A stretch of 64,000 bases of DNA from Pomphorhynchus laevis (lineage: Eukaryota > Acanthocephala > Palaeacanthocephala > Echinorhynchida > Pomphorhynchidae), in NCBI GenBank assembly GCA_012934845.2, contig WNNJ02003005.1:186001-250000 (forward strand), given 5' to 3'. The notes beneath the pieces are model-generated. The model saw only the letters and a list, made by a program, of their open reading frames with translations, ran no database searches and was not told where the DNA came from. The position numbers were made by a program, and so were the translations under genes. Shown here piece by piece: positions 46,620-60,200 of this stretch (the first letter of the stretch is position 1; the number at the start of each line of letters is the position of its first letter).

Positions 46620-47925
46620 CCTGTTGCGTTTAGATTATTAAATTTGGCTTTTTTATTTATATTTCGGCACATTATTTTAATAACATTTTTACATTTTATT
46701 TATTAATATTTTACCGTATTATTTATTAATATTTTGGTATATTATTTATTAATATCTTAGTGTATTATTTATTAATATTTTGGCATATTGTTTATTAATA
46801 TTTTGTCGTATTATTTATTAATTTTTTCTACGTATATTTTATTAATATTTTGGCGTGTTATTTATTAATATTGAAGCATATTATTTATATTTTATCGTAT
46901 TATTTATTTATATTTCGGTGTATTATTTATTAATATATAGCGTTTTATTTATATTTTAGAGTTTTATTTATTAATATATTGTAGTATTATTTAATATTAT
47001 GGCATATTATATATTAATATTTTGGAATATTATTTATAAATATTTTATCGTATTATTTATTAATATTTTGGTGTATTATTTATTAATATATCGCGTATTA
47101 TTTATATATTAGTATGATTTATTAATATTTTGGAGTATTATTTATTAATATATTGTATTATTATTTATTAATATTATGGCATATTATTTAATAATATTTT
47201 GGCGTATTATTGATTTATATTTCTGACATATAATCTTTTGGCGTATTATTTTTCAATATATTGGTGTATTATTTATAAATATTTTGGCGTATTATTTTTT
47301 ATATTTTGGCAAATTATTTGTTAATATATTGGCGTATTATTTCTTTATATTTTGGCATATTATTTATAAATATCTTGGCTTATTATTAATTAATATTAAA
47401 GCATATTATTTATATTTTAGCATATAATTTATTAATATTTTGGCGTATTATTGATTTATATTTCTGGCATATAATCTTTTGGCGTATTTTTTCAATATAT
47501 TAGTCTTTTATTTATAAATATTTTGGCGTATTATTTATTTATATTTTGGCATATTATTTGTTTACATATTGGAGTATTATATATTAATATATTGGCATAT
47601 TATTTATAAATATTTTGGCGTCTTATTGATTTATATTTTTGGCATATAATATTTTGGCGTATTATTTTTTTATATATTGGTGTATTATTTATAAAGATTT
47701 TGGCCTATTATTTATTAATATTTTGGCATATTATTTATTAATATGTTAAGTATTACTTATTGCTATCTTCGCTAATTATTTATTAATATTTGGTGTATTA
47801 TTTTTTAATATTTTAGCATATTATTTATTAATATTTCGGCTTGTTATTTATTTATATTTTGGTGTACTATTTATTAATATCTTAGTGTATTATTTATTAA
47901 TATTTTGTCATTTATATAGTTTTTT
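46620..47925. repeat. AT minisatellite, about 20-25 bp period
   Basis: About 55 imperfect copies of a TATTATTTATTAATATTTTGG-like unit, with variants (TTTATATTT, ATATATTG). It is too irregular to be coding and has no spacer or palindrome logic. Some blocks repeat at a longer scale, for example the CTGGCATATAATCTTTTGGCG-like words near 47225, 47465 and 47640. Confidence 0.9.
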
Positions 47926-48004
47926 GTATAAATAAATTGTTAAAAAACGTTATATTATAAAATAAAAATATCATTAATATAATTATTATTATAGTAATTA
48001 TAAT

Positions 48005-48250
48005 TAAGAATTAGCTAGACTGACTCCATTCTCAACTATTTTGAGCCAGTCATTGAAACTTCCAACAACGGATGCACTTCGTTCTCATATAACCTTGATA
48101 TAAAGCACAATAGCTTCGATACACCCTGAATTCTACAATACCCCAGCGTATACTCAATCTAATTGGAGAAATCCTTTATCTTCTAATCGCCCGCTAGTTT
48201 GGAGGATGCCAGTACACGGTTATCATGACAAATTCTGTAATTTTCTGATA
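48005..48250 (+). pseudogene. LINE fragment, C-terminal region (family of 53728-54410)
   Basis: Weak similarity to the C-terminal region at 53990-54100: the shared run around CCGCTAGTTTGGAGGATGCC and ACGGTTATCATGACAAATTC reads RPLVWRMPVHGYHDKF against RPLVWRISTHGYHDKF. It is a short decayed copy of the same LINE end. Confidence 0.6.
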
Positions 48251-48284
48251 AATTTGTAATTTTTAATTTTGGCCAAAACCGAAA

Positions 48285-48610
48285 GTTAGTACTTTATTAA
48301 AGGATTTAAAAATAAAGGATTTAAAAATACAGGATTTAAAAATAAAGGACTTAAAAGTAAAGGATTTAAAGTTTTAAAATTCTTAAAGTGTTGTTTTGAT
48401 TTTGTTTAAGTCTAATTTAAAATATGCTTTAAAAATATAATTTAAAAGTATTCAATAAAAATTAATAATAAAGGATTTAAAAATAAAAGAATTAAAAATA
48501 CAGGATTTAAAAATAAAGGATTTAAAGTTTTAAAATTCTTAAAGTGTTGTTTTGATTTTGTTTAAGTCTAATTTAAAATATGCTTTAAAAGTATTCAATG
48601 AAAATTAATT
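48285..48610. repeat. Direct repeat of about 135 bp with AAAGGATTTAAAAATA units
   Basis: Short AAAGGATTTAAAAATA units lead into a block (TAAAGTTTTAAAATTCTTAA to ATGCTTTAAAA) present at 48368-48440 and again at 48520-48590. Confidence 0.8.
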
Positions 48611-48777
48611 GCGAACAAAAAATTTATAAATACCTGTCAGTAATTTATTATGAAATGAAGACGTTATTTGAATCTGTTGTAGTGTTTAGTGATCACTTTT
48701 TTAATTTAGAAAACATTTATATTTTTATATTTATTTGATTAACATTAATATTAATTAAATTTATTAATATTTATTAG

Positions 48778-50955
48778 GGTCAGATTTAAGTAAATATATT
48801 CCTAAAATAAGGTATAAACTTTTATCACCATTAAGACGAAAAATATGTAATTATAATAAAGAATTAAAATCAATATGTAACGATAATATTAGAAACATAA
48901 TAGAAACAGAATGCAATTGTAAAAGTCTTAGTTTTGATAAAATAAATGAACATATATGTACCCATAATCTAGAATTAATTGAAAATTGTGAATTAAGAAA
49001 GCTGCTATCAAAAGGGTATAAATATAAATTAAATAATAACAACGACAAAAATAAAATTTAGTATTCGTTATATAATAACTTAAATGATTACTTTAGTAAG
49101 CTGATTAACAGTGAAAGCTCGAATATATCTAAGATAAACTCTAAGATAAAAATTTGGAAAGATTATATATTTGATAAAATTAAAAATAAAATGAAAATAA
49201 CAAACAATTATTAAAGGAAAGATAAAATTAATAAAGATATGTATAAAGAACTTACTAAATTAAAGGATAACTATATAATAACAACTATTGATAAAGCTAG
49301 TAATAACTTTGTCTTTATATGCAAAAAGCTTTATTATGATATACTGATGAAATAAGTTAATTATAATGATTTAAATATAAACACAACATATGAATTTAGT
49401 GATTAGAAGTTTAGAAACAATTATTACAAGTCACTGTTCTATAATGGATAAAAAGGGTATAAAGGTTGAATTAGATAATAAAACTATACCTATATTATAT
49501 TGGAATCCAAAATTACATAAAAATCCAATAAAACCTAGGTTCATATGTAGTGCGTTTAAATGTACATTAAAACCACTTTCTGTCTATATGAATAAAATAC
49601 TTAAAGTAATTAAAGCACATTTTAAAAAATATTGCAAGGTAATCGAAATTAATACTGGTATAAAACACTATTTTAGTATTAATTCTACAAAAGAATTTTT
49701 AGAACAGACAAAAGGAATAAATTTTCAAAATATAAATACATACGATTTTAGTACGCTTTATACAAATCTAGATTTAGTAGATATTAAAGAAGCGTTAGTA
49801 AAATTAATTAATCTTATATTCGGAAAAAGATATACATATATATGTTATAATAATTATAACGCCTATCTAACAAAAATTAAACCATCAAGTAAATATATAT
49901 GGATAAGATTGAATTAATAGAATCCTTAAATATTTTGATAAATCAAAATTATTTAAAAGTAGGGACATCTATATTTAGACAAGTAAAAGGTGTTCCAATG
50001 GGTGGTAATAGTAGCCCAATTATAGCTGACTTGTTTTTAAGCTTTATAGAATATGAATTTGTTCATAACTGTGTAAAAACTAAATCTAAACAATATAAAT
50101 ATATGAAATATATGTTTCGATACATTGATGATATATGTGTATTTAATTCTAATAATTTTTATTCAATTAGTGAACAAATTTATCCAGAAAGCCTTATTCT
50201 TAACAAAACCAATATTAATGATAAAGAAGGTGTATATCTAGATATGAACATTAAATTAACATTAACTAAAACTACTATTAATTTATATCGTAAAGATGAC
50301 ATATTTAAATTTACAAGAAACATATTTTTGCATGAGCATTCATGCATACCATATAATATAAAATATAATACATTAAATAATGAAATTTTAAAAATTGCAA
50401 CAATATGTAATGATATTGGCTTTCTTCAAAATCATTTAAATAATTTAATAGATACATATTTTAAACTAGGTTACTATAAAAATAACATCAAGCAGAAAAT
50501 AGTAAAATATATAAATCAACACAATAATATAAAGAATAAATTTAAACTCTTAAGTGGCAAATTTTTATGGATGGATAATAAATAATATACTTTGTATTAG
50601 AATAAGATACTAGATAGTTTTATCTGAGGAAATACATCATTAGCATGTATTTGGCCCCGCTGCCATGTTGGGTAGAGGAGTTAGGGGCCGGAACCTGATA
50701 GCATAGTAGTTCCTCCTGATGATCTCTATCTAATACTTATTCTGATACAACGTCTGTTATTTATTAGGCAATTCATAAAAATGACGTTTATTTTGAATTT
50801 CAATTTTTTATTTTAACTTGATTTAAATTATAGAAAATCTAAAAACAATTATTAATTTTATTATTTAATTATTAAATTTTGATTTCAGCATTATTATGTT
50901 TTGTTTATTTTATCATTATATTAAATACGTAGACTCAGTTAGCTGATTTGATTAA
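48778..50955 (+). mobile_element. Penelope-like element PLE1, copy 2 (longest)
   Basis: The better of the two long PLE1 copies. N-terminal part 48780-49380 (KICNYNKEL, ETECNCKSLSF, HICTHNLEL), RT palm in 49390-49917 (WNPKLHKNPIKPRFICSAFK; YDFSTLYTNLDLVDIKEAL) and 49899-50585 (FRQVKGVPMGGNSSPIIADL; FRYIDDICVFNSN; thumb to FLWMDNK). The last 228 codons are uninterrupted. A few breaks remain upstream. No endonuclease domain is visible. The 3' tail to about 50955 ends in the AATACGTAGACTCAGTTAGC word shared with copies 1 and 3 and contains the structured motif at 50653-50728. It lies 130 bases upstream of TSFM exon 1. Confidence 0.86.
50653..50728 (+). ncRNA. Conserved structured 3' motif of PLE1 (copy 2)
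   Basis: GGCCCC/GGGGCC, CTGCCATG/CATAGTAG and TAGAGG/TCTCTA are interleaved as in the other copies; two positions are wobbled or mismatched. CTGATGA is intact, but GAAAC reads GGAAC. Confidence 0.48.
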
Positions 50956-51082
50956 TATTTAATCGATGTGCTTTACAACATCATTGATGTGATATTATGA
51001 TATTATGATATTATGCATTGATGTGCTTACTATAATGGTTTTCTGTACAGAAACTACAATTTTCAGATTTTACTATTTCAAG

Positions 51083-51220
51083 ATGATATCGCGATTAATA
51101 AATTATAACTTAATGAAACAACAAAGGAATATTTCAATGATGATTGAGTTACGAAAACGTACCGGCTATCTTTTGAGTAAATGTCGCGAAGCTTCTCTTA
51201 AATTTACTGATATTGATGAG
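51083..51220 (+). CDS. TSFM: TSFM exon 1
   Basis: 46 codons, phase 0 end before GTAATC. Carries the import presequence and the N-terminal UBA-like domain with ELRKRTGYLLSKCREA. ATG at 51083 is chosen because frames upstream are low complexity and later Met codons would remove the presequence. Confidence 0.88.
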
Positions 51221-54200
51221 GTAATCAATTTTGCTGTCGAACCGTAAAAATAATATGGAATTTTACGTTAATTCTAAAATTTTCTGAAATAGTATATCTT
51301 TAATTATTAACATTTATTTAATAATAAACATTTATCAATTTTTAAGTTTATATTATATAATGCTATTTATGTCAATAATGCATTATAAATTAATTCCTCT
51401 TTATGATTCTGGTTTAAAAAATTACATTTATCCATGCTAATTGCTTATATTTCTGGAAACATAAATATCAACAACTTATAGTTAAAATGATTTCTACAAA
51501 TTTACCTCAAAGAAAGGAGGAACAGTTTTATTTTTTATTTCATGAAAACAATTACTTTCTAAGATAAAGATATTAATATATAAAACTGAGAATTAAATGT
51601 ACCTTAAACAGCAATCGTATAGCCGTTTACTTTTGTTAATTATTAATCTATCTTTAATATGTATTTTTAATTAAAATTAAAATTCAGGTGCTTTATAACA
51701 CAGCAATTCTTTTTATGACATATGATCTTAATTCTAATAATCCGGATATTATCTTTTAATTGGTTTATAAATTAAAACTAATAATATTAACCAATATTCA
51801 TAATAATATTAATTATTATAATATTATTATATTTGATATTATTATATTAATTATTATATAATGTTTGATTAATATTAATTAATATTTATAATAATATTAA
51901 TTATTATAATATATAATATAATGTAATTATATTCAAAAATACTATAATATAATATTATATAATATCACACAACTGGGGTAAGTTTCTAACAGGAAACTTA
52001 CCATAGTTGATAAAACTAGTAGATTAACTACTTCCCTTAGTAGATAAACCTACTAATAAAGTAGGTTTCTAATAGATCGTTATAATACGATCTCCTACCA
52101 AACGTAATATACAGAAATGTATATCTACACCACTGGAGCAGCCAGCCAATTGGATGTAACGTTCAATCGTGATACACACGCTCTGAGTTCAAATTCAAAT
52201 GGCACAAGTATACACAGTAAGCAGGTAATAAGTGTCGAAACGTGAAACGTAGGTATGGGTCAACAGCTGATAAGACCCACCTAGGCATATTATTAGCGTC
52301 TTGCTCTATAAACAATAGGATCAATATCTGTGAGGATAATGTCGTGCCACAACCAGAAGAATTTCAGCTCACAGACGCAATCGAGTTAAATTAAAAACAT
52401 TCATAGCAAGTGGCAACACGAAAAACAGTGATCCGGCTAGCGGATGATAAACACAAGGCAGATTTCTAATAGATCGTTAGAATACGATCCCCTACAAAAA
52501 ATAATATACATTGAGTTCAAATACGATCAGCATCAGTGTACGGAGTAAGCAGATTATAAGGGTCGAAACGTGAAATGTAGGTATGTATCAGCAGCTGATG
52601 GGACCCACCCAAACTTATTAGTAGCGTTATGCTGTATCACAAATAGGAACAATACATGTGAGGATAATGTCGTGCCACAATTAGCAGAATTTTTAATATT
52701 GTTATTTACTTTTTTTAAATGTAATTTTTAAATTATTTACATTTGAACTTTGTATTTTTCGGTAATATGACCGAAAAATACTGAAACTGTGTATTGGTAC
52801 AACATTGAGAAAAAGCCTAAAAACATATCCTAAAGTTCAATTCGCCTACATTCAAATGGTACTGAAAATTTATATTATTTATCACAAGTAAGATATTTTT
52901 GTTTTATAATGTTGATGTAACAAATTAAAATTAAAATTAAACCTTATTTGTCCATGTACAACGCATGAACCGAAATAATATTTACTTCGATGATAACTGA
53001 CATTATAACATCTAAAATCGGTATATTAACATGAATAACGGTTGTAATTAAAGAAATTCATATATATTTTTTTCACTGTGAATCGTCACCACTGACGCAG
53101 CATTCTAAAGAGTTACAGGCTCTAAATGAATATACTTTTAATATACTTTTATAAAAAAATTAAAATGAATATACTTAAAATGAATATACTTTTAATATAC
53201 TTTTATAAAACAATTAATTAATATATTAATTAAATTAATATACTTTTTGATAATGAATCTTTGTCAATTAATGGCTATATAATCAAAAAATAATGATTTT
53301 AATAATAATTATCGACAGGGTTAGCATTTTCAATTATTAAGAATAAAGTAAATTAATTTAATTATGTGAAGTTTTTTATATTTAATATTTTTTATTTATA
53401 ATATTGTATTTAAAGGCTCATAAGTGGTTAGATGAACAAGCGAAAAAAGATGGATTGCAAAGAATTACTAGACGTGTTCAAGCTAAAATGCATAATACTG
53501 TTGGACTTGTAATAAAGCGAAATCACGCTCATTTAATAAAGGTAGCTGAATTTTGTAAAATTTGAAATCTTTTTAGTTATAAATTGTATTGTTATAACGT
53601 TTCTTAATATTAAACTTGGGTACATAATATCCAATAAACTTAAATTGCTATTTAAGATTTAATCGTTAATTAAATAACAAGCTTACAACCCTGTACACCT
53701 AAATTAATTTCATTACTGTTTTTATAAGATCAAGCCAGATCAAGCCAGAGGCGATCTGGCTTGATCTTACTACTGCTAATTTCCGCAAATTTGATTCGCT
53801 TCAATGGAGGTATATTAAACGTATCACAGGGCTCTCACCCATGACCTCTTCGACATTAGTGTCAGCGTTATCTCAACTCTCATCGTGTGCGTATACCTTT
53901 GCAAATTCGTTTAATCTGCCTATAACACCGGCACTCTCGATCCATCTCAGCAATACGCAGATTTCTGTTGCAAAACTTGATCCTGCTATTTATTGCACTC
54001 CGGTATTTCTTCAGAATAATTGGAAAATGCCATTTAATGCAAACCGACCGCTTGTTTGGAGAATATCTACTCATGGTTACCATGACAAATTTTGTATGAT
54101 CAGGTTGCCTTGTCATTCAAGAAATTCTGACTGTTACTGTCGTTTCTGTGGACTTTCATGTTGTGACCTTCTCCATCTGTTTTCATGTTCAGTTCTTTCT

Positions 54201-57200
54201 ACATGGAGTTTGCGCAAAGTAGATTCGATATCGTCATTTCGTAACGTTCCCACAACTTCTGCACACTTTTCGTCCTCGTGATGGATGACGACTAGCTCGA
54301 TAAGTACAATAATAAGCTGACATTTTTGTATATAAATTGACTGTATTTTCTACCTCCATCGCTTACAAGCGGAAGTGAGGAAAATAAAATTTCTCAGATT
54401 ATTATTATAATATAATAATATAAAATATGAAATAATGAAAATTATTATACGATTAATTAATATATCTTCTAATTAACTAATTATATTTATAACTAGTTAT
54501 AAATATTAATCAAGTTAATATCGAGATTAACGAATTAATCATGATTTACTTGTAATCGTGATTTTTATGTTACAAAATCATTTTTTTATTATTATTAAAA
54601 AATGATTTTAATAATGATTTTAATGATTTAAAATGAATTTTAACAAAATTCGTTCTCGTATTGCTACTTATATATGTCATATTATATATTATATATATGT
54701 TATATTATATATTTGTCATATATATGAATATATGTTTGTTAAATTTAAACTGACAGTAATATAATAGCCAAAAATGTCGTCAAATGTCACAAACGTAACA
54801 ATACAATACTTTTTTAATTTTATTTTTTAATAAATTATTAAATCAGGGAATTAATTATATTATATTTATTCAATTTTATTTTTAGATTTCTAATCTGTAC
54901 ACTGATCCTTAACTCATTTCAATACTATCAATAAATTTTATATAATTAATATTAAATTAATTTAAAATATTTTATTGGAATCTTTTTATGAGCTAACAAT
55001 AATTTGTTAATTAATTCTAATCGTCAAATATTAGAATAAATTGATAAACATTGGATTGATATCATTGATATTAGCAAATGATAAGTATCATGTTATGTGA
55101 TAAAACGTTATCACGTTATATCACATAATGTTATAATATATAATATATAATAACATATATTATATATTATATGTATTGATATCATTGATATTAGCAAATG
55201 ATAAGTATCATGTTATGTGATAAAACGTTATCACGTTATATCACATAATGTTATAATATATAATATATAATAATATATATTATATATTATATGATAATAT
55301 TTTATATATCATATATTATATTTTATCTCGTTATCATAATATTGATATGTTTTTTATTTGCTTAGTGAACTAAGTAAACTATCACTTAATTCAATTAATT
55401 TTATGATCAATAAAGTGAATTGCAGGATTAATGGCAATACAGATATTTTTTAAATACTAACATATTAATATTATTAGAATACTATTAATCTTATTATTTA
55501 TTTTAAATTTATTTTAAATCTAAATCGATTAATTATTCGATTTTATATTTTTAACGTTTTTAATAATTTTTTAATGTATAAAATATATTTAATCATTTAA
55601 TACAAGGAAAGACTATTTATTGATAGACTACTTTATTGATAGATATCATGTGAAAGCGATTTTGTTTCAAACTCAGATAAATACCGTGAATTTGTAAGAG
55701 AATTATTGCACGCTTACTCTGCTTACAATACTAGTATAGGATCGAACAAAGTAAGTTATTATATTAATTCTTTATTTCAAAAGCCTTTATTTTTAAAGTT
55801 CTTGAACAAAACTTCAAGTGAGCAATTATTGCAAATTCCAATGCTATATTCAGATGTTCAACAACGATTGAAAACAATTGCATCTGAGTTTAAGGAGACG
55901 TTGTGCATATCCGATGGAATTCATATTAGCACGGATTTAAATCTAGGGGCATATGTGCACGGAGAAGGTTTATTATTTCGTTCTCGTCGATTTCTCACTT
56001 TTATTATTAGTCAACAGCGCAAACGTTTATGAACACGGAGCTGTAGGGAAAGCGGTTGCAGTTGTTGTAGTTGACGCAGGTGAAAATGTCGTGCAAAATA
56101 GTGATCAATCGAATGTAAGATTATATTTATGATGTAAAAGTGAAATTGATTTTAATAACACGATTGATATATTAACTGCTATATGAAATTTATAAATTCA
56201 TAGAGATAATACGAAGAAAAACCAAGGCCAAGAAAAGTTAAAAGTCGATGAAAAGAGACAGGAAATCCAATCTGAAATAAGGCAATTTAAATAATTGGAT
56301 ATGCAATTACCATGTAAATTGTACAGATTCAATTCTAATTTTATAATCTTGAATTAGAAATTGATATTATTAAAATATTAATACTAATACAGAAACACTT
56401 AATTCAATAGCATAGAAATTAAATGATTATTTAAATAATAATGATTATATTATATATTATATGCAATTTCATAATTTCCTAATTATTGTAAACACTGAAA
56501 GCGATATTTTAATAAATTTTACTCCTACTTTGACAATTTATTTTATCATTTTAAAAAATACAATGAATGTATCGTTTTCGAACGATCCTGTCAATTGTCG
56601 GCTTCAATTGTCGACATAATTATTATAATATGATGCTTAATATTATTATAATTATCATATAATTATTCGTTTATGTTACAAAATTCGTTCTCGTCGTATT
56701 GCTATTTCGATTACTAATTCAACAACATACTGTTTAAAAATTGTCTTGATTATAAAAACATACAATTAAAAGTTCTTATTACTCAACTGATTACAAACTA
56801 ATTACGTAAGAAATCCTTAATAATGATACTTCATTTCAAGCTAATTTCATAACATATTATGTCAATTCTGATTACAATACTACGGAGCTGAACCCATGCC
56901 AAAACATAAGTCGAAGTGGGGAAATAAGAAGCAAATATTAGAGGAATACACTAAAATCGAAGTAGGCTGCGATACATTCGGATGTGACGTTTGTAGCATC
57001 GTGAAAGTAAAGATCGATGATCAGAAAAGATATCAATCAGGACCCTTTATTTGCACTTCTGCAGCGCAGAATATCGTATTACATCAAGCGGCGAGATTAA
57101 GAAACCTACAAATAATTTTGGAAAATACTTATAGTGATATCATACAATATACAAATCTATCCTCAACTATTAAAAGATTAAAAGTTTTGATTATTCCACT

Positions 57201-60200
57201 GATCACAAATATAACATGGCCGGATGTAAGAAAATGATTACAACTGAGCACTTGAACAATATTTTTGAATGAATATCAACTGAATTTTCTTGGATTTAAA
57301 AATAAACATACAATACGTTACACTGTTGTCTAAACGTTTTCGCCAATTATACTTGGCTCACATTAACTCACTCCTCTCACGTTCTTTAATATCTAGTAAA
57401 ATCTCGTAAAAAAATTTAACATCCAAACTCGTAAAAAATTCCTCAATACAATCACTGTTGTCCAACACTATTCGTCAAACTGGAAATCTGGCATTGTCCG
57501 TCCACTTCTGAAAAAAAACACTTTATCGACAGTTCACTTCCTTCCTCATATCGTCCTATATATCTTCTCCCAACTTTATCAAAACTATTCGAACGTATTG
57601 TTCTAAATCAGGCTAATACCTATCTTCTATCATCAAATTTATATCCCCCGCTTCAATCTGTTTTTGTTCTAATCATTCCACCGAACTATCGTATGATAAA
57701 GTCTTTGGTGATCTTCTACAATCACGAGAGTAAAACCTTTGTAGCGTCATAATATTTCTTGATCTCTCATCTGCATTCGACATCGTCGGTCATTATATCC
57801 TACTCTATCGGCTATGTCATGACTATGGATTCTCTAACTCCGCTTCAAATTATTCTTCTCGATCGGCTCCGTCATGACTATGGATTCTCTAACCCCGATG
57901 TAGCCTGGTTTTTCTCTTATCTATCTGACCGTTCTTGCAGTGTTCATTCAGCTTCTGTCTCTCAACTGTCTTCTATCGTACACGGTGTTCCTCAAAGCTT
58001 AGTACTAACTCCCGTTATTTTCTCTCATTTCGGTTATCTCGGCTATCTCTCTTCAATAATCAGAACACAATTTTAATGTTATGCAATATGCTGATGACAT
58101 TATCATCTACTCTTATCCATCTTCCTCACAAATTGATGATCTTACATCCACTTCCTCCGCTTGCCTCTTATTCGTTGCCCAGCACCTTTCTTTGCTTCGC
58201 CTATCACTCAATACTTCAAAGTCCAAAATCATGTTGATAATTTTCTGTCACCTAAACATTACGTCATTTATATTATATCTCTATTCAACTATTCTTCCTG
58301 TTATTAATAATCTCGTATTCCTTGGTTTCTACTCCGACAACCATCTTTCTTTAAAGCCATTTGTTTCGGATAAAGTTCGTTTCTCATCCCTGCTAATCCG
58401 TGATATTCGCCGTATTCATAGGTTGATCGATTTTCGCTCATGTCTTGACCATTTTATCCGCTCTTTCATTTTCCCGAATCGATTATTGTCTTATCATCTT
58501 CTTCAACTCTCCCAAAACTAATCTCCACACTCTCCAACGTATTGTAAACTTATCAGCTTGCGTTCTCCTACGTCTCCGTCGTTTTGACCACATATCTGAA
58601 CATCTTTTCCATCTTTCCTAGCATCCCACAATTAGCCATCGTGCCCATTTTCATTTGATTATCCTGACCCATCGTGTACTGCATCGTAAATTTATTTCAT
58701 ACTTACATCTTCCATATCTCTATGAATATCGTACTGCTTATTTGTCCTTAAAATAATATCATTTCCTCCTCTACACTCCAAATTATTCGACAAATTAACA
58801 CCTCCGTTTCTTTCCTGTTGGTGCTCCTCCTGTTTGGAATTTGCTCCCTTCGTACATCCACTCGACCTCCTTGTTCATACTATTCAAAATTCGTCTGTGG
58901 GATTATTTTTTATCAGTATGATAATTTTGATAATTAAGTGAGGCGTTGTACCGCATTTGACACTTAAAACAGATTTATATTTTTTACACTGAATTTAAAA
59001 CAAATTTATTGCATTTTACTGGAATTTATTTGGAATAAAAATCTCAAGATATAAAGTCAACTATATATTTGTTCAATTTAAACTTACAATAATCAGAAAA
59101 TGTTGTTGAATGTTATTAAATTGAATTTATATCCAACTTCCGGTAAGGATCACGCTATGACCAAAATATTTATGAAATATTATTATTTATCTCTACAAAC
59201 AGAAAACATATATTAATCCTTCAATTAAAGTTTCGCCTTACGGATTCTTCAAAAATTTAAAAGTATGCTGAAATTTACAAAAATGTAAAAATGCTAATAA
59301 ATGTTTTTACAAAAGGCTTATGTGACTTCCTTCCATTTGAATACAATATCGATTTTTATACTAGGCTGTATGTAAGTACATAATTGTTGAAGTATAAATC
59401 ACTGTTGACGATAATTATTAATTGTGTATAAATAAATCACTATGTTTCCCCCATAATGAGGCATAAACACCAGGCAGCATACTACATATCCTCATCAGAC
59501 AAAGAAAAAGAACCGGATTATTCTCGCAATATTCAAAGTCGCTACGCATGCCCAGTCATCCTATGTGTGACTACAAACTTCAACAACGGTAGACGCGTTT
59601 TGCTCTAACGGAGCTCATCAGTACCGTGACTACAATAATCATCCATAGGCACCTTAACACACGCTTAAACAGTGTTCAAAGCTCGAAAAGCAGAACCACC
59701 CTTAATCTGAATCATCTGTGGAAATTTAGCATAAGCTCTGTGCATGGCAGTGCGTACTGTGGTTTAACCATGCATCAGGCACTAAATTCTTTTTAATAGA
59801 AATGCTGTTTTACAGGGACACTTTCAAGTGCACAAATATATAAAATATAATTTGTTGTTACACATGCCCTGGGACGCCCAATGGTGTACTCGTAAATAAA
59901 TCACTATATTTTCTCCACATGGATGCATAAACACCAGGCAGCATTCTATATATTCTCATCGGACCAAGAAATAGAAACGAATTATCCTCGCAATATTCAA
60001 AGTCGCTACGTATGCTAAGTCATCCTATGTGTGACGACAAACTACAACAACTGTATACGCGTTTCGCTCTTACGGACCTATTCTTAATCTAAATAATTAG
60101 AGAAAATTTTGCATGGTTTGCTGTACACGGGAGTGTGTTATTTGTACACTTGAAAGTGTCCCTGTTAAACAGCAAAATACAAGTTAAATAATGAAATTTT

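Noticed and set aside
55751-55783. A 33-nt intron in TSFM exon 3
   Set aside because: GTAAGT and AAG ends are there, but 33 nt is shorter than all other introns, is a multiple of three and contains no stop, so it is read as coding.
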